A stretch of DNA of 64,000 bases from positions 62,001 through 126,000 of the forward strand of contig NBAY01000013.1 of the NCBI GenBank assembly GCA_002794775.1, read 5' to 3'. Positions within the stretch are counted from its first letter, which is position 1. Each line of letters starts with the position of its first letter. Under the pieces are notes generated by a model that did no database searches, had not been told where the DNA came from, and saw nothing but the letters and a program-made list of their open reading frames with translations. The DNA is from Porodaedalea pini (taxonomy: Eukaryota; Basidiomycota; Agaricomycetes; Hymenochaetales; Hymenochaetaceae). Positions 46,072 through 57,461 of this stretch are shown piece after piece. The position numbers and the translations under genes are program-made.

Positions 46072-48664
46072 TGATGCTCGGATTTTGGAGAAAGCTGTGA
46101 TTTCCGATTCTTTCACTTATTCTGAAGTCAAATACTCTCTTCATTGGTAATACCGTCTGCTCAACTGGATTATTTGATTGAATACCTCGTAGGCCAAGGC
46201 TCGTTTCATATAGCACGGCGCAAACGACAAATCAATTCATACATGAAATAACGTGCTTTATCGTGTTCATTTAAAGCCGGTGTACGAGACAAAGGTTCCA
46301 GGCAAAGAAGAGGGGGGGAGCAATAAAGAAGCGATAGAAAATGAGAGATAAGGGACGCAGGAAGAAGGCATATTCAACGCAATGCAAAGGGATTTTGATA
46401 GCCCATTATTTCAATGGTAGATTGTGTTTGTGCCTGACCCAGGTAGGACGCAGAGAAGTCAAGAATAGACGCCAGAAGTACACTAGTGGGCCAACGTCCG
46501 GGGTTGAGATATGATAACTTTTTTCTCTTCTGCTGGTTCGCGCAAGCAGTCAAGCCCAGACCTTCTGCCCATTGAGGTACCCTGTTTTCACACCGACTAT
46601 AACTCGAGAATCTAAGATAGACCTTTAGTTCAGTACACTCGAGCAAAGACACATCACGAAACACTTGCGCCGTATACACCACTATCACGGAGCGCCGGCG
46701 TACCGCAGGTGTTAGATGGTATTCCAGACACCCGTAGATGTACTTTTGATGGAAGACCGATGGCGGCTTTACGTGTCGTAGGCCCGGAGGACCGATGCGT
46801 TCCGGAGTCAGGACTCCAAACTAGGTAAACCGCAAACGTTTGTTCATCAAGCGAACGCGCGAAGGTCGTTGGGAAATCAAGGGGCCTCTCGGAAGAGACT
46901 AGAACTCAGACCGCCAGATCGTGCCGGAATACGGATATGCACAATAAGTCGGAAGCCAATGCCAAATGACAGTGCCGCAGCGAGCCCGAGGATTCGAGGC
47001 TATCTGGATGAGATAGGGACGAAACACTGCGTGTAAAGCGGTCCAACGAGATCCAAAACGCGATGAAGGGCCTTCGTACGGACCCCTTCTGATTCCTTCC
47101 TCGAAAGGTACGTGTAGTCCCGACGACGGACTGTTTAGAAGTCCATTGTGGACGTGTTTACGTTACGTTTGGAACGAAGAAGAGATAACCGCGAAGGTTT
47201 TAATTTTTGGTAAGTACTTGGGATTCAACAGGTCGCGGGCAACCCGAACAGATAGACGCGAAGTGACACTGTATCTCCGTCCTTACCTTTCGAGGGTTCG
47301 TTCTTTTTCTGGTATCAGCCTAGCACGATTAGAGGCTGAAATCAGAGAGGAACTCTGTGAAGCCCGCTGTGAGCGGGAAGTAGGTGTGAAGAATCCGAAG
47401 AGATGTTGATTCAGGGAGTTCACCGTACGTTCGAGACTCATCCGGGTGGTCGATCCGCACCTGTATTCCGTTTCCAGGAGAATGAGAGGCTGAGTATTTC
47501 TTCGTAATCGGGCGAGGAGGGCGAAACAGAGCATTTTGTACGGGAATAGTCAAGTACCTGTTGTCGACTATTATGCAGAGTCCGGACCGAATATATTCAT
47601 GTTCGTGGGCGGGTGACCTCTACGGAGGCGTGAGGACACACAAAAGTGGCGTACACCCCCAGAAGGAAAGAAGATCAGTCTTTTGAGTCGGGCTAGGTTC
47701 AAGAAATAAGAAGGCGACCGAACTCTTGATGGTATCCATTTCGGCCGAGGGAGAGATGGGCAGGACCAGACGTTGGGGATGATAAATTTGTAGGCGGACT
47801 TGCTGTATGAAACCGAACTGGTATGTAGGGACGGGTAAGACTAATGAATCCTCGACGATAGCGGCAATAGCTGAGAATGCGCGCTGAGAAGCAACGGTAG
47901 ACTGAGATTCTCTCCTCTTTCTTCCTCTCCCTTTTCAGAGGAAAGAGCTGATCGCATATTTCTTCTAGCCGTTCCTCTACATCGGGAAAACATGAGTTGT
48001 GAGTTTACTGAGAGCAAAAGCATACGGATGGGCTCACACACCTCGCATCACCACACTGCAATCCTTCTATCTCCTTTATACAGACTCGAGTCTTATCCGA
48101 CGAGATGCAAATCGAGGGTGAGAAGCGGGCAAGGAGTCTCGATGGCCATTGAAATGAGGACTCCTAGGGGGACCGTGCCGACTACCGTCATGACGAGCAG
48201 ATAGGCTCACATGTCCGCGATGACATCGAGCAAGCGAATGACGAGCGAAACACCACGCACTTCGAGTATGAGAGTGGGTCGGGAGGCATCTGACCGCCTG
48301 GTGGTGAGAAGATTGGTGCTGAATTGAGCATGGGGCCAGTACTAGTCGCGATGGTGGTGGATTGGATGTGTGTTTGTAGCTCTGTCACCACCGAGAGTTT
48401 CCAAAGAGAGGACGTGAAGAGGCAGGCACGGACCGCCATGTATAGATGACATCAGATAGAAGCGTCGGGATTCGGGAACCAACATTAATATTAACATTCA
48501 CAAAAAGTCCGCGCTGAGCAAGCATGCTTCCGATCACTTCTTGACTAGCTACTTCCACCACCCTCGAAGCTACTACATATACCCCCCGCGCCTCCAGGCG
48601 TCTTGCCCCGAGAGACTCGCTGTCTTTCCTCTGTACAGTCATCCTCTCTCTTCTCCTCTCAATC
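46072..48664. other. 2.6 kb gene-poor stretch
   Basis: No credible protein gene on either strand: open frames are short, lack recognisable content and cannot be joined into a sensible product. Base composition is not AT-rich, unlike the decayed spacers elsewhere in the window. It may hold a long untranslated leader or regulatory region for the gene at 48,665, a non-coding RNA, or a gene too divergent to see. A weak duplication of CTCTCCTTTTC-type pyrimidine tracts lies near 47,910-47,950. Confidence 0.5.
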
Positions 48665-49600
48665 ATGCTCATAGACCTCCCCCCGCTCCAGGCGTACAGT
48701 TTGGCGGACTGTCAGGACCTCTTCATGTCCAAAATGACCGAGGGCTACGAGATCGATGGCGGTGGAATGTTTAGGTCCGGCGATATGGCTCACAGCGCAG
48801 CACAGGAGTCCAACGTGCTGAGCGATGCGGAGCCGTTCTTGTATACATCCTCGTCGGAGAGCGACCTCGATGCCTGCTTCAGCGACATTGAAGGTCCCAT
48901 GGGCATACTAGCTGGAGAGGTATGCCATCCTGCTTTCTTCTGAACTCCAATTAATAGCTGACGAGACTTACAGAAAGCAAATTTGCGCCGCCACTCCGTC
49001 GTGTCTCTTTCTGACAAACAAGTGGAACACGAAATCGCTCTTCATTCGCCCGGAAGATTACTTGGCACTCCGCGCGACTCTTCACGCCGCTACGAATACC
49101 CCTTTCCCGCTCATCTGCAGGCGGGGGACTCACTCATATCGGACGACATTGCATCTTCAACCGCCACAACGCCTGGCCTCACTCCGGCTGGAGGATCCTC
49201 GCTCGGATTGCTGCCTCTTGCCGCGCCGAGCAGCGCCGCTTCTCGAACGGCGAGTCTCCCAATGTACATGCCCATACCCGCTCCGACACCAGTCCCCGTG
49301 TCGTCTCTCGCCATCCCGACTACGAACACAAGTTCGACGAACTTGGCTAGCGTGTCCCTAGCTCCTCTTTCGCACGTTCCCGCCGCCCCTGGCCCACTGT
49401 CTGCGCCTGCGCTGAGTACAAGCCCGATTGCAGCGCACCCAAAACTCTCGCGCTTTAATCCCGCGAACACTCCCGTCCCGCCAGGCCTGCGCGGACGCAC
49501 GCGCAAATCCGCATCTGTGTCCATGCCCAAGGCGCTGCAGCCCATTCCCAGCGCCGTTGCTTCTGTATCTTTTCCCACCACGACGGTGGGGGGCTCATAA
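48665..49600 (+). CDS. Ser/Pro/Ala-rich protein of unknown function
   Basis: Starts MLIDLPPLQAYSLADCQDLF at 48,665; one intron (48,920-48,973) joins AGE to KANLRRHSVVSLSDKQVEHE. About 293 residues. The first 85 residues are acidic with Ser-rich patches (YTSSSESDLDACFSDIEGPM); the second half is low-complexity Ser/Pro/Ala (MPIPAPTPVPVSSLAIP), ending PTTTVGGS*. It looks intrinsically disordered, with RRHSVVSLS as a possible basophilic-kinase site. No domain recognised. The long upstream and downstream gene-poor regions are typical of regulatory genes in fungi, but function is not shown. Confidence 0.7.
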
Positions 49601-50017
49601 CATCAGGCACCTGATCTCCACGATTAGCTATCTTTGCACTGCAATTCACGGGAAGTAGCCGTCTTCGTTTTAGGGTTCACCCGTCTCATCCGGTCTTCTC
49701 TTCTATGCTCATGTGCTAGAGGAGAGAGGCGGAAAGCTCGCGCGCCACGTCAATTGCGCGCGGCGATATCATCAGCATGTATGCTGAAGGTTTGGGGTGG
49801 TCATCTGTGTTTGTTATGTCTTGCTTCTGCTTCTGGTAGACAGTTTCTTCTTTCGGGGTTATCTTATACACTTCATGCATCATTGTCTTCATTTAAGCCT
49901 CATTTCATCTTGATCTGGCGTCGTCTATTTATCTATCTAGCTGTCTTTGTCGGTTCCTTCTTGGTTTCCGTTTTAGTCATGGTCTATCATCGCTTTCGCT
50001 GCAGTTGATCTGGGCAT

Positions 50018-50033
50018 ACACACACACACACAC
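50018..50033. repeat. (CA)8 microsatellite
   Basis: Sixteen bases of perfect AC dinucleotide repeat in the gene-poor stretch. Confidence 0.9.
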
Positions 50034-50863
50034 GAGATCTGTAATGCTTTTCATCTTATTCACGAAATCTCTGCCTACCTTTTCTTTTGTATATCCAGCT
50101 CGAGAACGAAGCTGCTCTATATCTGTAACATCCACGCACATTGGCACAAACACGCATACACGTTCTGTTTTCGCATAGTAATAGTATAGTAGACTCCCCT
50201 TCCCCCAAATTGTCGGACATTTATTGGGTTGTAGGGTCATATAGATCAGGTGGCAGATGCCATATACAAAGTCGTTTGTCGAATGAAGTTACTTGGTTAT
50301 TATAAGAAACTTGTTTCGACGGGATAGATGTGCGGTGATCTTTCAACTTCTCGTGGCGGCAGCGAGGAAGCATGGATTTTGTTATCTTGCAATGCAACCC
50401 CCTTCTACCCGTGTTTCTATGTAAGTATTCCTGGACTGATTCTGTAGCCTATCCCCTGGGACAGGTATAAATGGTCGTAGTAGGCCATGTAATCTACCGA
50501 GCTTCCTCCCTTCGAGTCCGTTATCGCTCACTGAGCGGCTGTAACCTGAAGAGACTAGTACTCTTCGTATTGTAGCTTCTTGGTCTCGACCGTAATATCT
50601 TTTTCGGTTCGAACCCTTTCTTCGGTGATGATAGTGATAAGTAGTGAATGAGTATTCGGTTTCAATATGCATTCATCATCAGTGACTTATGAGATGATTA
50701 AGATGGGATTTCATGTGCTTGTGAGCAGTTAGACTTAGAGGAGGAGCGGGAAGCCGGATGACGCGCGGACCAGCGGGTAGGCACTCGTCACCGCGCAGGC
50801 GACCTAGAATTTCATATGTTTTTGAGAAGACGCTAACCAGACTTGAGCTGGGGGGCATGCGAG

Positions 50864-51410
50864 GGTCGGAATGACGTGTGTGCGAGTCATCGGGCGTGAA
50901 GTGGAAAGAAGTCGTGAAGCATGAGTGAGGCCATTCAACCTAATAATACTCGTCACCCCTGACTCAGAGTCTGAGCAGGGCTAGATCCTCCTAGAGAAGC
51001 GAGAAGCACGAAGCACGAAGGGGCTGGGCGCTGGCTGGACTGAAGGATGCGGTCGGGATGACGTGCACTCGAGTCATTGGCCGTGTGCCCTGGGAGATGC
51101 AGGTGGAAGAAGTTGTGCAGAGTGAAGGAGTAGATTAGGAGATGAAAGCTTGAGCTTAAGTGGGTTGGTGTGAGAGTAGTTGGCCTGGACATAGTATGTT
51201 ACTCTGGGCTGAGTTTTGCTTTCCTTGTCCGTGAGATCTGGATGTGCGAGGATACGAACAACGCTTGGGCACCTAGCAAGCACCGTCACCTCCAGTATTG
51301 TTTAGATCTCTTGAGATCGTGAAGCCGGTATTTTTAGAGCGAGGACGGGAGGACGTGCGATCGAGTCATCGACCGTACAGTGTGACTTGGCACTGACAAA
51401 GTTGTGAAAT
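50864..51410. repeat. three dispersed degenerate repeats
   Basis: Segments at about 50,864-50,921, 51,052-51,120 and 51,343-51,410 share the order G(T/A)CGGGA(T/G)GACGTG, then CGAGTCAT(C/T)G(G/A)(G/C)CGT, then, after 15-35 bases, GAAGT(C/T)GTG or AAAGTTGTG. Spacing is about 190 and 290 bases. Confidence 0.6.
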
Positions 51411-51680
51411 GTGCAGAGCTAAAAGCTCAAAGGCATGCTGACGGTAACGATCACTGGCAGGAGCGGACTAGCGAAGTCCCTGACTACGTGCCTTGGCCTA
51501 CGTCTTGGCTTTCTTGTGAAGAGCTTGAATACGTGAGGGTAGCCACGTTGAGTCCAGGTACTTCAAACAAGCTGGTCTGGAAAGTCGAACACTGGTAAGC
51601 GCTCCATTGATCCTGTAACATATAGATATAGAATCTAACACAATATCAGATGAAGAGAGAGGAAAGTCTTAACGAGCCCT

Positions 51681-53346
51681 TCAATTCATCTCAACGTCGC
51701 CATTCAAGTCAGGTAGTGGCTCGCCGCGCACGGTCGAGTTGACGAGCTCGCGTCGTACCTCAGGACTGATCTGCGGGTGCGGGGTCGCGCGTACAACGTC
51801 GAGTAGCGCATCTTTTTGGTCGGGCGTTAGATCCGCTGCGTAGCTATTTCATATACAAATCAGCCAAAATAGCTAATGGATGGGAAAACTTAGTATTTGT
51901 CACGCACCGTTGGACGAAGACGAGTAGACTCTGGTGCCACAGCACGGGAAGCTTCTCGCTTTCTCCGCGCTTCGCCTTGTACGCGTTCGAGAGGCGGATG
52001 AAGTGGAACACGAGAGCGTCGACGACCTTGTACGGCAACGCGTACTTCTTGTCAACAAGTACGCGTATGAAAAGCGAATTCGGGCCACTATAATCCATAT
52101 TCGCAAGACGAATGATCGCCGCAGCGGAATGCACAAGCGGGACCTTCACCTTCGCAAGCACGCTCGCAATGATCGCGGTCTCCTTGAGCGTCGCGCCCGT
52201 CTCGAGCAGCGGGAACACGATGCCCTTGAAGAAGGCGCCGGGCTTGTACAGCGCGCGCTTCAGCGCCTCGTAGTAGTGCGGGCTCAGCCGCCCGTTCTCC
52301 GCGATGTCGGCCCGCACGGCGTCGAGCACAACACCCTGCAGGAACACACGCGCCTGTGCGGGCTTCATGTTTGAGATGAAGATGCGCGTCGCGGCGCGCG
52401 TAGCTTGCGGAGACCAGTTTTCTGGGTGCGTCAGCGCGAGAATGCGAGCCCAGGCGGGTAAGGAGGGGATAATCTTGAAAGCTTTTGGGAGGGGACCGGA
52501 CTTGTATTTTCCTTTTTGAAGGAGGTGCCCAACTCTGTGCATTCACATAAGAAACTTAAGTACAAGAGAATTGTATATGCGCATACTTTGTGTAAACCTC
52601 AACGACTTTCGGATTTAATCCTTCTGCGGGGTCTGGTGCGCGATCTGGGTCCTGTATCCGCACTATGGGACAGTAAATACTAGTCTCAGCGAGTCCGAGG
52701 AAAGGACATCACCTTTTGTTATTTTATGGACCGAGTTCGAACCAGCTTCCTCGTGTTCCTCCAGCTTTGCGAAGATCATGTCGGCCAGCGTTTTCCGCTC
52801 ATTTGCACTGTGCGGCAGCAGAGCGTCGAGCGTCTCCAAGTCTCCTGCGTCTATTTGCTGCAAGATAGTTATGATTTCAGACAATCGTACCCGAAGCGTA
52901 GTCGTGAACTTACGAGCTCCGGGTATTCTTCCTCCTCCAGAATCTCATCTCCAGACTGGCCACCCAGGTCATCTTCCTCATCATCTGTGTCGCTAGTCGA
53001 TCGAGTCTGCAGGAAAGCTGCTCGGCCGGTATCCTTGTCCTCGATTTCATCATCATCTCGCTGCTCTAGTTCTTCTTGCTGGACTTTTGCAAGCTCAAAG
53101 ATGCGCTGCGATGTCTTCGGATCGAGAACGATCTTTGATAGTATACATTGAGGTCAATATGAAGCGACTATGTTCACCGAGAAAGCGTACCTCGCCTCCT
53201 TCCTCGTCATCGCCTGCCTTGCGCGACTTTCTGCGCTTGCCAGGGCGAGAGACATTCCCATACTTTTCATGGATCTCATCCTCTTTTAGCTGGACGTGAA
53301 GCGGGTCGTGTCTGGTCTTTCCAGTAGGCTTAGCGGAGCGCGGCAT
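51681..53346 (-). CDS. bystin (Enp1), 40S ribosome assembly factor
   Basis: Nucleolar/cytoplasmic factor bound to pre-40S particles and needed for 20S pre-rRNA processing. Starts MPRSAKPTGKTRHDPLHVQL at 53,346, then a charged N-terminal part with KRRKSRKAGDDEEGGE, ILDPKTSQRIFELAKVQQEE and acidic blocks. The bystin domain follows over introns: NPKVVEVYTKVGHLLQKGKY KSG, LPKAFKIIPSLPAWARILAL, ENWSPQATRAATRIFISNMK, ARVFLQGVVLDAVRADIAEN, YYEALKRALYKPGAFFKGIV, VPLVHSAAAIIRLANMDYSG, FIRVLVDKKYALPYKVVDAL, and VLWHQSLLVFVQRYAADL. It ends DLNGDVEMN* at 51,681. Complete by comparison with the family. Confidence 0.94.
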
Positions 53347-53764
53347 GTTTGCAGATATGCGTGTGGTCCAGAAAATGGCTGAAGGTTAGCAGCTTTTCAA
53401 AAAACCGTGCGCATCGGCTTGAGACCGGCGGTATATCCATTTAAAGCAGGCGATGTTCTAATTTTATGTGGATCACTCACGATGGCGAGCACCTGTACTG
53501 GACGCCGATTGTTCGTTCACAATGTCGGGCAGTACAAGGAAAATACAGCAGACTGCGGTGAGATCATTCGCTGTTTCTACTTGATTCACCGACCGTGAGA
53601 GACGAGTCCCAGTGCTCCGACAGGACCACAATCAGCCGGTCTCAGGCCCAAGCAGGTCCGCTCTCTGACTCTGAGCGTGCTTTTGACGCGTTTAAATTTG
53701 AAGTTATAAAAATCCAACACCCTCTTGCCACCATCTACATCTTTCCCTCTCCCCTCCTTCTCCA
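53347..53764. promoter_or_regulatory. shared divergent promoter, bystin (-) and UXS (+)
   Basis: 418 bases between the start codons. A pyrimidine-rich stretch (CCACCATCTACATCTTTCCCTCTCCCCTCC) lies just before the UXS ATG, typical of strongly expressed fungal genes. No TATA element is certain. Confidence 0.5.
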
Positions 53765-55390
53765 ATGGCTGCGAGTAGCAAACAGTCTGCTAATCGTGCG
53801 CTCTTCAACCCCCAGACGTCCACGCTCGACAAGGAGGGCAAGGAAATCAGCTCGGTGGGCTTCACTCGCTTCGGGTTTGACTGCGAGGTCCCTCTTAGCG
53901 CACTGCGCGCCCTCTACCTTCGCCCCCACTACGTCAACACCACTCACCCCAAGCCGACCGCCAATGGCACAACGGATGTAGAGGAGGAGATCGTCAAGGT
54001 CGACGACGACCATGGGTGGTTCACCGGTGGCGATGTGGATATGTACCAATCAAAGTCTATCTACCACCCCGACTCCCATTCTATCTCCTACACCACCCTC
54101 AGCCGCTTCCCACCTGTCAAGCTCCTTCCGCCATCGCGTCGCAAGCGTGTTCTCGTCACTGGCGGCGCCGGCTTCGTGGGCTCACACCTTGTCGATCGCC
54201 TCATGCTCCTCGGCCATGAAGTGACTGTGCTCGACAACTTCTTCACTGGCTCCCGCACGAATGTGAGCCACTGGATCGGCCATCCTAACTTTGAGATGGT
54301 CCGCCACGATGTCGTTGAACCATTCATGATTGAATGCGACCGTAAGTTGTTCAAGCTTTTGCTTTAGACTATAGTTGACTTTGCCTTCAGAAATTTATCA
54401 CCTAGCATGTCCTGCTTCGCCACCCCACTACCAGGCAAACCCTGTTAAAACTATTAAGACGTCGTTCCTTGGCACTCTCAACATGCTGGGACTCGCCAAG
54501 CGAACAAAGGCCCGTTTCCTGATCAGCAGCACCTCGGGTGAGACAACATTACTTGGAATCTAGCTGTCTCTGGTGCTGACTTACCTTATCTGTCGATAAG
54601 AGGTGTATGGTGACCCTGAGGTTCACCCACAGCCAGAGACCTAGTGAGCTCTGTTCCTGTTTCGTAGCTAATTTCAGCATCTAAAGCAGATGCAGTTGGG
54701 GGAACGTCAACCCGATTGGCATACGCGCTTGCTACGACGAGGGAAAACGCGTCGCCGAAACCTTAACATATGGCTTCCATCACCAGGACGGTGTCGACGT
54801 CCGAGTAGCCAGGATCTTTAACACTTACGGTAAGCTCTAATCGCCTTTCTTTCTCTTATATGAAATGAACGTTATCTTCGTCCGAACAGGTCCGCGAAGT
54901 AAGTGGCATTGAAGCGGAAGAGATAATCATATGCTCACTTCCATTCACAGTGAACCCATCAGACGGACGCGTAGTGTCGAACTTTATCGTTCAGGCCCTG
55001 CGCGGCGAGGACCTGACCATCTACGGCGGCGGGAAGCAGACGCGCTCGTTCCAGTACATCCACGACCTGATCGACGGGCTGATCGCCTGCATGAACTCGG
55101 ACTTCAACGAGCCGATCAACATCGGAAATAGCGAAGAGTTCTCGATCGCTGAATTCGCGGACGTCGTGCGCGAGGTTGTCGAGAAAGTGCAGCTCGAGGA
55201 CGGCGCGGGGGACGTGAAGCGCGTCGGCGTGCGTGACATGGTCATGCCGAAGGACGACCCACAGCAGCGCAAGCCGGACACGACGCGCGCGAAGGAGGTT
55301 CTCGACTGGCAACCGCGCTGGACTGTCCGTATGGGCCTTGAAGAGATGGTGCGATACTACAAGGCGAAGATGGCTGAGGGCAGCTTGTGA
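53765..55390 (+). CDS. UXS1: UDP-glucuronate decarboxylase (UDP-xylose synthase)
   Basis: Converts UDP-glucuronate to UDP-xylose, the xylose donor for fungal glycans. Starts [19 protein letters not shown] at 53,765; about 110 residues of fungal N-terminal extension precede the Rossmann fold. NAD-binding GGAGFVGSH (about 54,165) and [10 protein letters not shown] are clear; later exons bring [20 protein letters not shown], the [15 protein letters not shown] active-site Ser region, CYDEGKR (the YxxxK catalytic pair), [20 protein letters not shown], and [20 protein letters not shown]. In [17 protein letters not shown] the residue before RAC is Ile where Pro or Glu is usual. Five introns; complete at TGA 55,388-55,390. 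No membrane segment is seen, suggesting a cytosolic enzyme. Confidence 0.95.
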
Positions 55391-55662
55391 TTCATTACTC
55401 TAACTTGGGACTTCTTTTGAGGTTAGATATTTGGTTCCTGTGTTTCAATACGGCGTAAGCACTGTTAGACATTTCGGACATCACTTGTTTTGTGTCGTAG
55501 TAGACTGTTTTCTACACATTTGTCTTTCCTATTATTTTGTGTTTTAACCATGCACATTGGGCGGAACCGTCCCGAGCTCGGCAACTCCCGTGCTATACCT
55601 AGAAATCGACGCGTAATATAAGCGACCGCGCGCCTCCCGCTCGTGCATACTGTCCACTCGTC

Positions 55663-57257
55663 ATGGACGCAAAGCTCGCCCAGCTGCAGGAGATCGGCCA
55701 AAAGGACAAAGCTCAAGCATACCTCACCCTTCTTGCTGAAGCTTTCGCGCAGGCTGATGGTGCTGCCGCAGCACGCGACGTGCACGCGGTGCTCCAGAAC
55801 GCGCTCACTCAAGAGCACGTCGGGCAGGTCGTCCAGCGCCAGGTACTCACTGCACTCGCGGAGCGTCTCGCTGGCGGCGCTGTAAAGGACAGAGCCCTTA
55901 AAAGGCAGATTCTAGAGGACGCGATTGCGGTTGCGCATCCTGCTGGGAACGTCGCCGCGCAGCAGTTCGAGGAGCAGGTGCGTAAGCATATTTTTTTTCT
56001 CAAAAGTGTGAACTTCAATTGACACTATGAACGCTCGTAATATAATAGACCAACAGCTTACGCTTTCAGCTGGCAGATTTGCTTGAGGAGGGGGAAGACT
56101 GGAGTGGCGCCGCACGCATTCTCATGGGCATCAAGCTCGAGTACGTCCCTTTGTCCGTCCTCGCCCCATCTATCCTTACTTACTTCGTCTCTAGCTCCGC
56201 GACGGACGATGCAAAGCGAAAAGTATACATTCGTATCATACGACTTCTGCTTGAGGAGGAGGATAGTGTGCAGGCGGAGGCTTACTACAACCGTGCCCTG
56301 CCGCTCATGAATGCGAGCGTCGACCCGGAGACGCAACTGCACTTCAAACTCTGCCAAGCGCGGATCAGCGATTTTACGCGCAAGTTCCTTGAGGCTGCGA
56401 GCCGATACCACGAGATCAGCTGGATGGGTATCGTTGATGAGGAGGAGCGGACATTGGCACTGTTCGTGTCTTTTCAATTGATCGCATATATTCTACTAAT
56501 TCATACATGGCGTCTAGATCGGCAGCAGTAACCTGTGCTGTTCTCGCACCCGCTGGACCAAATCGATCTCGTGTACTTGCATCACTCTGTCGCGACGAGC
56601 GCACCGCGTCACTCCCTTCATATAACATTCTCTCCAAGATGTTCCTCGATCGCATTTTGCGACCGGCAGAAGTGAAAGAGTTCGAGGCAACACTCAAATC
56701 GCACCAGCTTGCGCGGATCGCACAATCCTCCAACGATCGGCTCGCTGCGTCCCGAGCCGATGATACCGACGACGCGGATGTGGCGTCGGGCGAGGTAGTG
56801 TCGACACGCACGGGGCCAAGCACCGTCCTCGACCGCGCGGTACTCGAACACAACCTCCTCGCATCATCTAAGATATACAACAATATTACGTTCCGTGGGC
56901 TCGGTGCTCTGCTAGATCTAACCCCGGGTGCGGCGGAGACGATGGCACGGCGTATGATTGAGCAGGGACGGCTGAAGGCTTCGATCGACCAGGTTGAGCG
57001 TTTAATTTGGTTCGAGGACAGCAAAGAGGAGGACGACGCGCAAGGTAAGGCTGGCGGTCTCGGTGAGGTCGATATGCATACCGAAGACACTGGAGCTCCG
57101 TACACGAAGAAATGGGACAGACAAATTCGAATGACTGGTGCTAATGTGAGTTATTGACTGCTTCACCTCCGTCTGTCACGATACTGACCTAGTTTCGCAG
57201 GTCGAGGCGATCGTACAACACTTAGCTGACAAAAAGCTTGTATCATTCCCTGCATAA
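55663..57257 (+). CDS. CSN4: COP9 signalosome subunit 4 (CSN4), PCI domain
   Basis: Subunit of the COP9 signalosome, which removes NEDD8 from cullins. Starts MDAKLAQLQEIGQKDKAQAY at 55,663. Helical repeats follow (DAIAVAHPAGNVAAQQFEEQ; LADLLEEGEDWSGAARILMG; TDDAKRKVYIRIIRLLLEEE; QAEAYYNRALPLMNASV), then QLHFKLCQARISDFTRKFLE and AASRYHEISWMG. The PCI/winged-helix part has FLDRILRPAEVKEFEATLKS, TVLDRAVLEHNLLASSKIYN, ITFRGLGALLDLTPGAAETM and MIEQGRLKASIDQVERLIWF. After an intron at about 57,145-57,200 the protein ends VEAIVQHLADKKLVSFPA*. CSN4 and proteasome Rpn5 are related; the YNNITF...LL.L...AE wording and size fit CSN4 better. Confidence 0.88.
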
Positions 57258-57461
57258 CGACTCGCTTTCATTTGTATTTCTGCCTTGCTATTCCTCTTTG
57301 CTTTCCCGCACCAGCCGCAACCATATAATGCACGACTAGCTAGATCAATATTAAATGCAAATGCATACTCTACAATGATTGGTTCTTGGAAATGGGAGGC
57401 AAGAATTCGAAGGAAAGCCTAAGCAGAGCAAGATAACAAACAAAATAAGTATATTTGACAA

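Larger units (their letters stand above)
49601..51680. other. 2.1 kb gene-poor stretch with simple repeats
   Basis: No credible gene. The left part is probably the long 3' untranslated region of the Ser/Pro-rich gene, with pyrimidine-rich DNA at 49,660-49,980. It holds a (CA)n run and three related degenerate segments at 50,864, 51,052 and 51,343. Confidence 0.5.

Noticed and set aside
50570..50660. GGTTCGAACCC, like a tRNA T-arm
   Set aside because: No acceptor stem, D-arm or anticodon arm of correct spacing could be drawn around it.
52088..52546. Open frames on both strands inside bystin
   Set aside because: Shadows of the highly GC-rich bystin exon; only the annotated frame has bystin motifs.
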